A DNA stretch of 64,000 nucleotides from Apoda limacodes (taxonomy: Eukaryota; Arthropoda; Insecta; Lepidoptera; Limacodidae), in the NCBI GenBank assembly GCA_946406115.1, contig OX291550.1:21800722-21864721 (forward strand), written 5' to 3'. The stretch's first letter is position 1; the number at the start of each line of letters is the position of its first letter. Both the position numbers and the translations under genes were made by a program. Of the stretch, positions 12,251 to 23,945 are shown one piece after another. The notes below the pieces were generated by a model, which worked only from the letters and a program-made list of their open reading frames with translations, did no database searches and had not been told where the DNA came from.

Positions 12251-13711
12251 TGTAGATCACACCCCAAGTTCTTTAAAAAAAATATTCAATGTACAGTTTT
12301 GACTTTCCTACCATTTTATTATATGTATAGATGATTTTATATTCTACATATTAAAAACAAAATGATATTCGAAATATAGACACTCTACTCCTATCAAATT
12401 GTGTAAACACCTATATATTTGAAACTAAAATTACAAATAGTATTAACAGTGATGAAGCAACACGTCGATATGATGAAAAGTATGTAGTTTTGTTTTGTTA
12501 TGTCAAATTAACAAAAAAAAATTTAGAACCGGATTAGTGCTTTTTCTTGCCATAATAGTGTTATCAACTATACATTGGAATGTTTTCCTACGTGTTGGGT
12601 CAAGAGAAACAATATGGGTCACCTAGCCAACAAGTAAGGTAAGTTATGATGACAAATGTAAGTGCAAAGTCCCAGGTACAATGGTTGGCTTTTAGCGGAG
12701 ACTGGAAATGTGATGCAGTAATATTACTTTTATTAAAACTTTACTAACTCCAAATATTTGTAGTAACATGTAAATAGAATAAAAAACTGACCATTAAGTG
12801 TGTTTCTTACACGCATTAAGGTAGGGTTCCGTAGATTATTAAAGATGAAAACTTGTGAACCGAAAGTATTTTTTATAAGATCTGCTAATTGAGTTAGCGT
12901 GGCTTAAATTCAGACTAAAAAAAATCCCGACTCGTAACTTTAGTGTAAGATTTATGTCAATAAGTTGTGGGATTTTCAAATAACCTCGCAAAATTGATAA
13001 AAGTACCATTCCTAAAATAAAATGCAAAACGAATATTTACTATAAACTCTTCATATCACATCATGCCGTAGGACACATCTGTATGTAAATATTATTCTGA
13101 AATCTGACGTAATGGAAAAGGATCCTCAAAAGTATTATCAGAGGAAACTCAGCAAAAGTTTGGGGTTTATTTCATGACATAATACGCACCCTCTGTGCCA
13201 ATAAATCGTAAGCTCTGTAGGCACAATGTGGGACAGTTAGAATTCAATGGCGTTTTTCGTTTTTACGTAATTGAAATCTGTTTCAATACATTTTTAACCG
13301 ACTTCAAAAGGAGGTTCTCACTTATATGTAAGTATATTTTTTGTCTATGTGTTACGCGTTAATTTTGCGGATTGTGAACTAAGTTTGACAATGTTTACAT
13401 TAATAGAATAGAAAGGGTAACTTTCAAATTTTTTCCATTTAAATTTGGTACGGATTAGACTATGGAAACCGGAAAAAAGATAAAAAATGTTTTTAATTCT
13501 ATCATTTGTAGATTGTACTAGGTATATTTGTTGAAACTGTGTACCACGTAACTTTCTGAGTGTAAGAATCATAACTGTGAATGAGATGAACAAAATAATA
13601 TACTTACAATAGAATTATAGTTCAACTTTGACACGTGCGTACTCTAGTAATGCAAAAAGAAAATCTACAAATTTTGGAAAAATATGTAGCAGAAAGTCAC
13701 AAAATCCACAT
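12251..13711. other. Intergenic stretch with short repeat pieces
   Basis: No gene seen. A short piece of the ACCGACTTCAAAAGGAGG family starts near 13,299. Confidence 0.4.
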
Positions 13712-13759
13712 TCTATGAAATTTAACGTTATTACCACTAATAACGTTAAATTTCATAGA
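13712..13759. repeat. Perfect 22-bp hairpin with 4-nt loop
   Basis: The left arm 13,712-13,733 (TCTATGAAATTTAACG and onward) is exactly complementary to the right arm 13,738-13,759, with the loop CCAC between them. All 22 pairs match. It could be the tip of a fold-back element or a recent palindromic duplication. Confidence 0.9.
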
Positions 13760-14020
13760 AAAAATTAAAAGTTTTAAAGCGTCATCGTGATAAAAATTTA
13801 AACGAGCAATTCTCGTATTTATGTTTATATATAGTCTAGTATTTTGGGTGCAGCCGCGGCCCGCGAGCGGTCCGCGGTGGGTTTTGGTTTGATTTTTTTT
13901 TTATACGTAGAGATTTATTCTTTTATATTTTTATGATAAGCAATATTATTACAAAGAAAATGGATTGTGTTCCCGAAATTTTTTTCTTTAAAACACCATG
14001 TAAAATGGCTGCTAATACGG

Positions 14021-14306
14021 TATATGTGTCGCAGCCATCTGGTTAATTAGCCAGTCAATTGGACGCCTAGGCAGATCGTCAAGTATGGAAAAAAAGAAAC
14101 AGAAATCGCACTATATAAGTCATGTATGTTGGGTTAGGTTTAGTTTCCCTTTTGTATACGAAGATGCGGAGCTAGCGAAGCGAGCGGAGCTTCCAGCTAA
14201 GTTGTATATACTAATCTGTTCAGTTATTTGATTTCTTTTCCAAACTTGACGATCAGCCTAGGCGCCCAATTAACTGGCTAATTTAACCAGATGGCTGTGA
14301 CATATA
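14021..14306. mobile_element. MITE with about 63-bp terminal inverted repeats
   Basis: The left arm (14,021-14,084) reads TATATGTGTCGCAGCCATCT and continues through the GGACGCCTAGGC block. The right arm (14,244-14,306) is its near-complete reverse complement, ending GGCTGTGACATATA. A non-coding core of about 160 bp separates them. TATA at both edges would fit TA target duplication (Tc1/mariner-like), but the flanking AT repeat makes the exact border uncertain. Confidence 0.8.
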
Positions 14307-14458
14307 TATATAGTCGCAATGAAGCATCCAATTGAGTTCAAATTTGGCGCACGATTAATTTGTATCTTTTTGTATCCCGAAAAATTAAGTTCCCACAGGA
14401 GTAATCATATTACAATTCCACGTAGACTAACAATAATGAAGGCGTTTCCGTAGTAATC

Positions 14459-14492
14459 CAAAGAAAGAAAGAAAGAAAGTAAGAAAGAAAAA
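14459..14492 (+). repeat. (GAAA)n microsatellite
   Basis: Simple AAAG repeats run for about 30 bp, followed by AACATTTATTTGACA, which resembles a LINE tail junction. Confidence 0.85.
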
Positions 14493-14600
14493 CATTTATT
14501 TGACACTCAAACAATCATGTTACATATATCTATATATAAACTAAACAAGTTTATTTGAAAACAAAATTCATTACAAGTAAATACGAACGTTCCACTTTAA

Positions 14601-15100
14601 TATTATTATTATTATTATTATACTTTATTGCATCAACATAAAAAATTTACAAACAAAAGATATTTACAAATAGAGACAAACAAAAGGCGGTCTTATCGCT
14701 TTAAAGCGATCTCTTCCAGACAACCTTTGGGTAGAGGAAATAATAAAGTTAAACAAAGTATAGTAGGTGTGTTTCGATACAGTTATTAAGAAGTATATAT
14801 ATAATACAATAATGCATATAAAATAAATAATTACACATAAATAACATATATGAATAATGTATGTATAAATAAAAATAAATAGAAGTACATATATAAATAC
14901 ACATGTATAATAAATATAATTATAATCGTTTATTATAATTGATAATATTTTTCCTTAAATTCTTATTCAAGATAAAATGAACTGCCATGTCTCATTGAAA
15001 ACTGATTATATTCTCTTTGGATAAATGGGTATGCACCGGGAAAATTTTCTGTTGACGCAGAAAAGGCTGGCAGTGAAATAATTAATTTAAGAAATTATAA
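14601..15100 (-). repeat. LINE 3' end (minus strand)
   Basis: A TAT-rich simple tail (about 14,602-14,622) precedes GCGGTCTTATCGCTTTAAAG and CGATCTCTTCCAGACAACC. This combination is the 3' untranslated end of a common lepidopteran LINE family lying on the minus strand. No reverse transcriptase remains upstream of it within this copy. Confidence 0.5.
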
Positions 15101-15756
15101 GAATTACATATGAATAGATTCAGCACATGTGGTTTATTGAATACCCTTCCGGTATTCACGAGATTCTCTAACAGCACCTTTGCGTAAGGAGTATAGTTTT
15201 GCGCTGGGTGCCGCACACCCTAATAGATGTTCAGAAGCAGACTTGTAACATGATTGCTTTAAAGTAGATTCTTCGCGGCGTGTTTATGCTTACACCATGT
15301 TCCCCATAGCATTTCATGAGGCAAAATCCATCAAGCCTTTTAGGTTGAACAACGCGCTAACTATTTGGTTTGACATAGATATATAAACTCAAAAAAAACG
15401 TCAGGTAAAAATTTATGAAAATGTAAAATAGAGTTGGAATTTGTAATGATAACAAATATTAAAAATAAATGTAATGCATAACAAAAGGTAAACCTAATAG
15501 GTCAATAAATAGTACTTACGTAAATTATAAATAAGTAAGAAGCAAAATTTCGCTGGCGCCAAATTTTTTTTTTCTTCGTACAGGCTAAGGTCTTAGACTA
15601 TGCTCTATTTTTAATATTGTTTTTTACTGTTGTTTGTTAAAGGCCAAGAACAACTTAGTCACATTAGTATGTAAAAGCGAGCGAAGAATATTATGCAGTA
15701 GCATAGCAGAACTACATATTCTTACTCGTGTATCTCCTAAGCTACTATAATAATCT
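15101..15756. other. Intergenic stretch, no gene seen
   Basis: AT-rich with no recognised coding frame. A GC-richer piece at about 15,160-15,340 may belong to the LINE on the left but does not translate into a known domain. Confidence 0.4.
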
Positions 15757-15930
15757 TATTAACCGATTTCAAAAAAAGGAGGAGGTTCTCAATTCGTCGG
15801 AATCTTTTTTTTTTATGTATGTTACCTGATTTCTCGAAGACGCCTGGACCGATTCGAGAAATTCTTTTTTTATTCAAAAAGGTTATACTTTCCAGGTGGT
15901 CCCATATTATTATAGTGAATTTAAAACTAA
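15757..15930 (+). repeat. ACCGATTTCAAAAAAAGGAGG family repeat
   Basis: It begins AACCGATTTCAAAAAAAGG, then GGAGGTTCTCAATTCGTCGG, then a T run and GTTACCTGATTTCTCGAAG. A reversed copy lies at about 23,815-23,940 and short pieces at 4,310-4,355 and 13,299. Confidence 0.65.
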
Positions 15931-16074
15931 AACTTTTGGAGAAAAAAAATAATGTTAATTTGGAACTAGTGAAACGCCTTTTTTGTTGATGATTGTATAA
16001 AACTTTGTTACGAGTATGGATGTTTTTAGTGTACAAGAAAAAAAAAACAATCCGTCACTCAAAAGAAAAACTAA

Positions 16075-16320
16075 AAACTTTTCACAAAAAAAAACAACCG
16101 GCACTAAAAAGTTAAAAGTAATTACTAATTTCCAAAAATCTGATCTGAATTACAGTTTGAAGACACCTGTCTATGTACCTATGTAACAGTTTATAACACA
16201 ATTTGCGTGCATGACACCAACTTCAAACTGTAATTCAAATTAGATTTTTGGAAATTAGTAATTATTTTTACCGCTTTAGTGCATCTTTTTGTAGCCGGTT
16301 GTTTTTTTTGTGTAAAAATT
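16075..16320. mobile_element. Fold-back MITE with CAACCGGC ends
   Basis: The left arm starts AAAAAACAACCGGCACT and runs through TTACTAATTTCCAAAAATC and TGAATTACAGTTTGAAG. The right arm mirrors it (CTTCAAACTGTAATTC to GCCGGTTGTTTTTT). Arms are about 75-90 bp around a core of about 80 bp. A half copy, right arm only, sits at about 58,892-58,990, showing this is a mobile family. Confidence 0.8.
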
Positions 16321-16639
16321 TTTATTTTTACAAGTGAGGTCTTATTTAATCAAACATGATTAACATAACTTGCATAATACTTCAAGTAATAAAAAATATA
16401 TCGACAAATGTTTACAGTTTGGCATAAAAAGAAACGGTTTTTATTCGAAAATCACGAAATCATGTCATTTTTATCTAAGAAAAATGCATGTTGTATGTTT
16501 CTTAGGATATTCAAATAGCTCCTAAGCTACTCATAATATTTTGCCAAATAAGATGTCGTTATATTCGGCTTAGTGACTAACGTGTCACAGGCTACATAAT
16601 AAATATTTGTACTGACGAAAAATACATTTTAATTTGTTG

Positions 16640-16800
16640 AATCAAATCAATTAAATCAAATCATATCAAATCAAACTTTATTTAAATAGGTTTCTAAGAA
16701 TACTTTTGAATCAGTCAATACAATGTTAACAATGTTAATTATTGCCAAAAAGAGCTGGCAAGAAGTTCCATTTAAAGTAGTAATACAATACTTTGATAAT
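16640..16800 (-). repeat. LINE 3' tail (minus strand)
   Basis: The AATCAAATC-type simple tail, then ATCAAACTTTATTTAAATAG, then GCTGGCAAGAAGTTCC matches the 3' end attached to the reverse-transcriptase fragment at 19,995-21,600. It is a 5'-truncated copy of the same or a sister LINE family. Confidence 0.6.
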
Positions 16801-17007
16801 TAGCTAAAGAGTATACAATATGTACCAAAACACTTATTAGGTAATAAAAAAAATAAGTTAGTAAGCTACTAAAAACAAAGTCAAACATGTCAATTTCTTT
16901 TGTTTTTATGTAGCATAGGGGGCGCACCATGTGAAGCGTCAAATATCGTCAGTCGTGTTAATATAGGTATACATTTTATGTTGTCATAGGCCTTTTCATT
17001 ATCAAAT

Positions 17008-17300
17008 AAGAGAAGCAAAGGGCGTGGAAAATGGTAAAAAGCAATAAAAGGAGTCAAAAGGAGCAAAACAAAAACGAACGGAAGGGAATTAAAGGATCGA
17101 AAGAAAGTCTAAAAAGATGAATACAGACAAAAGGTGTGAAGGTAAGCAATATATACCTATTGAAAAATGCAAAAGAGCGAGAAAAATAGCTGAAGGAATC
17201 AAAAAGGAGCAACAGGAAACGGAAAGGAAAAAAGGTGTAAAAAACTGAAAAAATGAAAGAAAGCGGACAGGAGCAAAAAAGAATGAGAGAGCAACTTATA
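17008..17300 (+). repeat. Polypurine-rich tract
   Basis: About 290 bp in which the plus strand is strongly purine-biased (AAAGGAGC, GGAAACGGAAAGG and similar). The complementary strand has a long open frame of Phe, Leu and Ser only because of this composition; it is not a gene. Confidence 0.75.
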
Positions 17301-17639
17301 ATAACAATTGACGTGACTGTATTCAGTTTGGTCAAAATCATTTAGAAATTAAAAAAAAATGGATTTGGATCACCGCCGCCATGTCATTTAATTAAATGGC
17401 TTTTGAGTAGATGCCACCAATCTAAATAAATCACCTTCACCATACTTTATTTTTACGAAATAATAATAAGAATACCGAAAACTCCTTCGTCCTGTCCTTA
17501 ACTTTAAAGATTTTAATCAAGTTACAATCGGCGGCCATTTTGTTTATCTAATTTTTTTGTATAAATTTTACCAAAGACGTGTCAATTTACAGTTTGGTCA
17601 AAATCGCATGAAAAATCATAAAGTTAGTGCTTCGATCAG

Positions 17640-18080
17640 CGCCGCCATCTTGGATTTTGGGAAATGTCAGATTTTTCTCCAGGTCATCACGAGGCACCAA
17701 ACATTTCTCCAATACATGACTTTTATCTCCGGGGGCTCCTTATGGGAGAACAATTATGTCAATGAAACACCGTTATTGAGATTTATATATAATAGATTTA
17801 TAATCTGATTCTCCGAAACGGCTCCAATGATTTTCATGAACTTTAGTACGCAGGGGGTTTCGGAGGCGAGAAATCGATTTAGCTAGGTTTCATTTTTAGA
17901 AAACGTAATTTTATCCGTGTTTTCAGGCAATGATAAACTGAAAAATATGACTTTTCCTGACATCTATTGACACACCAAGGCTACTTGACAATAAATAGCG
18001 CTGTTAAGCAACACTAAAGCTGCTTGACAATAGTTGGCGTTGTTAAAAAAAGCGATCAAAGCACGGTCCCCAGGTACTGA
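17640..18080 (+). repeat. Dispersed repeat, plus-strand copy (CGCCGCCATCTTGGATTTTG)
   Basis: It shares colinear blocks with 8,100-8,420: CTCCGAAACGGCTCC, CGCAGGGGGTTTCGGAGGC, CGATTTAGCTAGGTTTC, and the trailing CAAAGCACGGTCCCC. The copies are in opposite orientation. The extra 5' portion here includes a CGCCGCCATCTTGG block, which is also frequent in these repeats. Confidence 0.55.
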
Positions 18081-19265
18081 TATTAATTTCTTAAGATGAT
18101 GGCATACCCAAACGAGTTAAGTTAAGAATTAGATGAATTTTGTTACAGTCATGAGTACACTTTGTGACGTGAAAAAATATATGTTGTAGTTAATGAAGTG
18201 AATTTACTACTATTATAATAATTTTCCTATTAAAACAGTTAAAAAATAAATTTATTATGAGACTCTATTTTTGGGCTTTAATTCAAATTGTTTGGGAAAC
18301 TAAGAGTAATATTCTCTTCATTCTTATTTCATAAAATATATATAAATATAACCAAGTGAATTTGCGAATTTCATAGTAATGGTAATATTAAGGTCCTGTA
18401 GTCAAACGTCAAAAAACGGAACCCTGTTTTCATTGACATTGTCATGTACGTCTGCGAGTTTATTTGACGGTTTTTACTATAGGGTTTCGAAGCCTAATAA
18501 CTTAAACGGAACCCTTTAGTTTCTTCATACCTGTCAGTAATTCTGTTTGACGGGGCCGGGGGTGAGCAGCAAAAGTAAATCTAAAGCTTAAATAATTTTG
18601 TCATGTCTGTTTGTTCGTCCACTTTTTTATTAGTTAGGATAAGTAAATAATGTTTATTTGTTCTGAATAATCATTTACAACGATGCCTACCGCTACGTTC
18701 TACCGCTCAACAATGGCACAAGGAATTCACCCTGATAACTCAGAAACGCTTAGGTTATGGAACGAGCGCTGCCGAGGTTAAAAATTAACTAAATTATGGC
18801 GTTATTTGAAGAAGGAGTGATTCGTTGTTTAAAAGTCGCCAACGAGCGACTAATGCCCCTGGTGTTGCAACATGCAAACCTTCATAGGTTACGGTGACAG
18901 CGAAAGACCCGGTATCCTGACTTAAAATTTAGATATTTCAAGTCATGTTGAAACACAGCTATTGAATATCACGTGCACGTAAACGAGACAAGAGACCAGA
19001 GCTCTTTTCAGAATAAGTCAACAGCAACATCATATTGGTTTTCAGGTATTTACTCAAAAACTAACTCGATTTTTTAGAATTCAGTTGTAACATCCGTGGA
19101 CTGTCAAGTTATCTAGTCGTTTATATAAAGTTAATGTTATATGCAAAAAAGATGGAGGTTAAAACACAAAAAATTAGAAAATTTAGAGGTTTTTGATATT
19201 TTTTTCTATTGTGGCAAATTCCAGCTAGGTATTGTGTTTTTGGTAGTAAAAGCCATTAAATATTA
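18081..19265. other. Intergenic stretch with a repeat fragment
   Basis: The piece at 18,390-18,530 is a broken copy of the AGGGTTCTGTAG family seen at 2,884. The remainder shows no gene. Confidence 0.45.
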
Positions 19266-19269
19266 ATAA

Positions 19270-19460
19270 ATAAATATATTTAGACATTACACACAGCGCA
19301 GTCTGGCCCCAAAGTAAGCACAGCTTGTGTTATGGATACCAGACAACGGATACAAATACATATAATTACTTTTCTTCACACAAATGTTTGTCTAGTGCAG
19401 GAATCGAACCCACACCCTCTGCACAGCAGCTGGCCACACTACCAACTAGGCTGCGTATAT
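19270..19460 (-). repeat. SINE copy (tRNA-related), minus strand
   Basis: The segment AGTCTGGCCCCAAAGTAAGC, then ATACCAGACAACGGATAC, then GTGCAGGAATCGAACCCAC is shared with 25,945-26,190 and, more diverged, with 55,845-56,085. On the minus strand GTGGGTTCGATTCCTGCAC supplies a good RNA polymerase III box B (GGTTCGATTCC), and the adjacent CTACCAACTAGGC would be the anticodon-arm side. I therefore call a tRNA-derived SINE. Confidence 0.6.
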
Positions 19461-19994
19461 GTTCTTCTATATAGGATTCAATTTTAACCTAAAATACTGA
19501 CTAATATGATTGATTACCATTTTAAAAAGTGTCACTTAGCATTGGTCAGTCTCTTTACATCAAGTTTCGAGCCGTAAGCTTGTTTGTCATCTTGGAGTTT
19601 TAAAAAAAAGGATGATACTCGTGCATACAATGTGAGTAAAATATTTAACTATAAGTAAACTAATAATACTAAGTTACTTGATTCTTAGCGTGACTTAAGT
19701 AAAGCGCTAAAATACCGATGCCTTAGTTCTCCGTTGGGAATAAAAGTGAGTGTAAATTTAGTGTTATGTTGTTCAGAATGGTCTAGGTTAGTCTAGTAAA
19801 TCAAGTCGAATGAACTCAGTATATCGTACTTGCGAAGCTTTATTTTATTTACGACTCCCAACCCTTTTTTTATTTTATACATCTTATACTAATATTATAA
19901 ATGCGAAAGTAACTCTACCTATCTCTCTGTCAGTCTGATGGCAAAATCCATGGAGGAAACAGGGAATTACGTTTTTATGGGGAAAAGCAACCTA

Positions 19995-20230
19995 ATATTT
20001 CCTCCTAATAAGTCAAAGTCAAAATATTTTGTTCAAATAAGGATTTTACAATCACTTTTGAATCATCAAAGTTATGAAATATTATTTTTTGAAACCGGGT
20101 CACAATGTTGTTGATTTCTACTGAGAAGAATCCGGCAAGAAACTCTATAGTTACTCTTTTAAAAAAATCATAAAAACTAAAAAAAAAAAATCTTTAAAAA
20201 ATTTAAGCTTATTATTTATTTATATATATT
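19995..20230 (-). repeat. LINE 3' untranslated tail
   Basis: This is continuous with the minus-strand reverse-transcriptase fragment that follows. It contains AATCCGGCAAGAAACTC and CACTTTTGAATCATC, matching the tail at 16,640-16,800. Confidence 0.6.
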
Positions 20231-21600
20231 ATTTCCATTTTAATTTGGTTTACCTATGCATCCTGTAATTGAGCATCTTCAATCCCAAGGATTTTTATCA
20301 TTAACATAGTCTGAAATATTGTAGTATGCTTTTTTACAAAGTACTTGTTTGATAAAAGATTTAAATTTACTTATTGATAGCTTTTGAATATTATTGGGAA
20401 TTTTGTTATAAAAATGTATACATTGCCCCATAAAAGAGTTACTTATTTTGTGTAGACGTGCATCATGTACCAACAGCTTATTTTTACTTCTAGTATTTAC
20501 TTTGTGAACGTCACTTTATTTTGTGTAGACGTGTATCATGCACCAACAGCTTATTTTTACTTCTAGTATTTACTTTGTGAACGTCACTTTTCTTGCTGAA
20601 ACTATTGATATTTTTATGTACATATAAAAAATTTTCATATATGTACTGCGATCCTAGATCCTAATTTATAAATAGCACGAATTGCAATTTTTTGTAACAA
20701 AAATATTGTATTTACATCGATCGCTACCCCACAATAGGATACCATATGTCATTAAACTATGGAAATAGCTAAAATATACTATTTTTGCAGTGTCGACATC
20801 GGTCAATTGTCTTATTTTCTTGATCGCATACACAGCAGAGCTAAGTTTTTTGGCTAGGTTATGAATATGAGGACCCCATTGAAGTTTGGAGTCCAGCGTT
20901 ATCCCAAGAAAGACTGTTGAATTAACCAGTTCTAATTGCTCACCATTAACATTAATACATATCTGTATCTGACTAACATTTGGTAATGTAAATTTAACAC
21001 ATTTGGTTTTTTTGTCATTAAGTAACAAATTATTAACGTTTCACCAATTAACAATTTTAGAAATTCATCATAACATGTCTGTCGTCTTTTAACTTTAAAA
21101 AGTAAAGAGGTGTCATCAGCAAATAAGACAATGTCCATGACAATTTTATACATGATATGGGAGATCGTTAATGTAAATAAGAAATAGAAAAGGACCTAAA
21201 ATTGAGCCCTGAGGGACTCCCATAGTGACTGCTGATCCCGGAGATATTTCACCGTTGACATCTATTTTCTGTACTCTGCTACTCATGTAGGAGGTCAAAA
21301 GGTCGAGAGCTTTGCCTCTAATACCATAGTGATGTAGCTTCCTGATGAGATTTTCATGTTGGGCACAGTCAAATGCCTTAGATAAATCACAAAAGACTCC
21401 AAGAGCATCGTGTGAATCCACCCAGGCGTTCAATATATTTTTTAATTTTGCCACTCCTGCATCGGTTATGGAACAGCCTTTCATAAAGCCAAACAGTTTA
21501 CTACTAAGTAGTTCATACAGAAATGGCTTAACATTTGACAAAGTATGATTTTCTCACAAACTTTACTAAGTACAGGTAGTATTGAAGATATAAAATATAA
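20230..21600 (-). pseudogene. Jockey/CR1-like LINE reverse transcriptase, broken
   Basis: Minus-strand frames, in order from 21,541 downward, encode the second half of a non-LTR reverse transcriptase. The first (21,541-21,146) has [30 protein letters not shown] and the [19 protein letters not shown] block (palm motifs). The next has the catalytic box as FADDTSLLF (21,153-20,932). A third holds VFLGITLDSKLQWGPHI (21,028-20,666), and the last (20,473-20,279) is the typical C-terminal RLHKISNSFMGQCIHFYNKI tail. At least two frameshifts separate these pieces. A 75-bp duplication at about 20,447-20,590 (TGTAGACGTGCATCATG and TGTAGACGTGTATCATG) adds further damage. The endonuclease and ORF1 halves are missing, so the copy is 5'-truncated and dead. 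Its 3' tail is at 19,995-20,230. Confidence 0.9.
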
Positions 21601-21899
21601 AAAATATGCTTCATGAACCTAACATTTTATATTCCATCTCTCGTCTTCTAAAAATACAAAACGAATTTATAAAGTCCTACAAAACCGTATAACTGTAAAA
21701 TATTTCCACCATTAACCGAGCTCCAGCAGTAACGAAGTTAATAATGAAAGGAAACTGACCTAAAAGCTTTTTTCTTCTTTTATTGTCTGTTCTTAATATT
21801 ACACCTCTGTAACTTTATTCGAGCCAACAAATATTATTTAAAAAACTTTGCAACTCTCTTGTCAACAGTACCAGTACAGTAATAAACAGTAGTATTTAC

Positions 21900-22330
21900 C
21901 CGCGACTTCGCGCGCATACAAAAATAACGGAATATAATTTTTCATTTCCTGTTTTGCCCCCTAGAGGTTGATTTTGCAAAAACGGTGAAACGCGTCAATC
22001 TTAACTTTCAACCTAGAGGCGAAATACCATTTTTTATGTATTTAACTTAACTCAACTCAACTCCTTAATTATACTAATGACTCCTTAGTAATTATAGTAA
22101 CCAAATTTCAAGCTATAGTTTGTTAAGATATTTTACAGTTTATTCCCGTGGAAACTTCTGAGTTTTCGGGATAAAAATTCAGAAGTCCTAAAGTCCTTCC
22201 CCGGGACTCAAACTATCTCCATTCCAAATTACATCTAAATCGGTCCATGTATATGTGACTTATGGAGTAACAGCAGACTGACAGACAGACAAACACACGT
22301 TCACATTTATAATATTTATAGCATAATAAG
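21900..22330 (+). repeat. RTE-like dispersed repeat with CATTTATAATATT tail
   Basis: It starts ACCCGCGACTTCGCGCGC, contains CCCGGGACTCAAACTATC and AAATCGGTCCATGTATATG, a run of CAGACTGACAGACAGAC, and ends CACATTTATAATATTTATAG. This is the classical layout of short lepidopteran RTE-derived elements. Related pieces are at 19,885-19,950, 27,650-28,200 and 59,945-60,200. Confidence 0.6.
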
Positions 22331-23026
22331 TTTTTAACCAACGAATATTATTTAAAAACTTTGCAACAAAACAGCATAAACACGGCACGGTATATCCAAT
22401 ATGACCGCCACCACAAAATGGTGGACTACCATGATCCGTTTCTTTAGATACCCCTCGACATGGGTATCAAATGAAAAGGTATGATGAGCAGAAAACAATA
22501 AAAGGGAGTTGATAGAACCCACGGGCGGTACTGACGCAAGAAAAACGATAAGTGCGAATTTTGTATTTACGTAATATACCAACAAAAACAAAGAGTGAAA
22601 ACCCATCCAATTAATAATCAAGCTTAACGTTGCCTTACTTTGAATATCATTTCCTATAAACAAACGCAAACGAAAAGTGTGCCGATAAGCGGTCACCCAT
22701 CAAGGCCCAGGACCCACGTTGTTTTACTTTGAAAATCTTTCCGAGTGGTATTGAAAATATGTGTATAATACAGTACTGCAAGAAGAATTTGGAGTTCAGG
22801 AGCTTCGATTCGTTGCTAGATCTGTCTATAAGAAACAAACAGACAGACAGGTAGGTACCTACATAAGAAAGAAAAGAAATATTTAATGTAGATTAAAAAA
22901 ATATCTAAAAACCACGTTTTTATGCGCCTCAAAAAGAATAAATATAGATAATAACATTTTCATTGATTATTCTCTTAGTCACAATTCATGTATAATCACT
23001 TTGCACTGTTAAATAAAATAGAAATA
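22331..23026. other. Intergenic stretch, no gene seen
   Basis: No credible coding sequence. Minus-strand open frames here are under about 115 codons and lack domain signatures. Confidence 0.4.
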
Positions 23027-23299
23027 TTTTACCTACCAATAAAATCCTTATTGTGGTCCTGGAGTCCTCTCCGGGTTGTGAGAGAACGTGGTTGTGACTT
23101 TGATGCATTTCCGCCTCAATTCTGTCCATTTCGTTGCGCCACTGTCGCGTACACGTGGTTAAGTCAAACGAATGCTCCCGCTGACCGTCTACTTACCAGT
23201 GTGCACCATTTCTTTTCGTCATTGCGTCTCACCAGGTAGGCTTCAATAGGCCCGGAGAGGACTCCAGGACCACAATAAGGATTTTAATGGTAGGTAAAA
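23027..23299. repeat. Fold-back with 49-bp arms (CCTCTCCGGG)
   Basis: The left arm 23,027-23,075 (TTTTACCTACCAATAAAATC and onward to CCTCTCCGGG) is mirrored by the right arm 23,251-23,299. The 175-bp centre is GC-richer. Directly outside the right arm a diverged third copy of the CCTCTCCGGGTTGT block follows (about 23,309-23,338) in the left arm's orientation. Confidence 0.8.
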
Positions 23300-23814
23300 T
23301 CTTTCTATTGTGGCCCCTACGTCCTCTCCGGGTTGTTATCAACTGGTGAGTGGTTCGGGCCTGCTTATAAATAAGTGTTTATTAATGCAAACAAAAAGAA
23401 TAAGGATTTGTTGATTAAATACCTTTGCAAAACAACTGTATTCAAACAAAAAGAACGTAATCCATCATTAATATGCACAAAAAAAAATTAGGATTTATTG
23501 ATTAGGTAGTCAAAAACTTATTAAATAGTAACATCTTAGTCAAACTGGTTGAAAATCGTAGACGAAACTAAACTACATTTAATACCTTGATCTTTTTAAA
23601 TTATTTTATTATATTTCTCTTGAATTACCTATTTTAATCCTTTTTAATATTTTTTTGGAAATTCCAAAATATGGAAAATAAGGAATTCAAATAAAGACAT
23701 TCATTACCACAAAAACAAAATAAAACATAAATAGTGATAATACATGTAGCCTAGTAGTTTTCTAAAGAGCTAGACTGTAGACTGTAGCTCAGAGCGTAGA
23801 CTACGGGCTACAGT

Positions 23815-23945
23815 ATGCTTTTAATTAAAAAAAGAATTTCTCGAAATGGTCCAGACGTCTTCGAGAAATCGGGTAACATACATAAAAAAAAAAGATTCCG
23901 ACGAATTGAGAACCTCCTCCTTTTATTGAAGTCGGTTAAAAACCT
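23815..23945 (-). repeat. ACCGACTTCAATAAAAGGAGG family repeat, reversed
   Basis: Reverse-oriented copy of 15,757-15,930: GATTCCGACGAATTGAGAAC, then CTCCTCCTTTTATTGAAGTC. Confidence 0.65.

Noticed and set aside
17054..17341. 95-codon minus-strand frame rich in Phe, Leu and Ser
   Set aside because: It is the pyrimidine strand of a polypurine tract, so the open frame is compositional.
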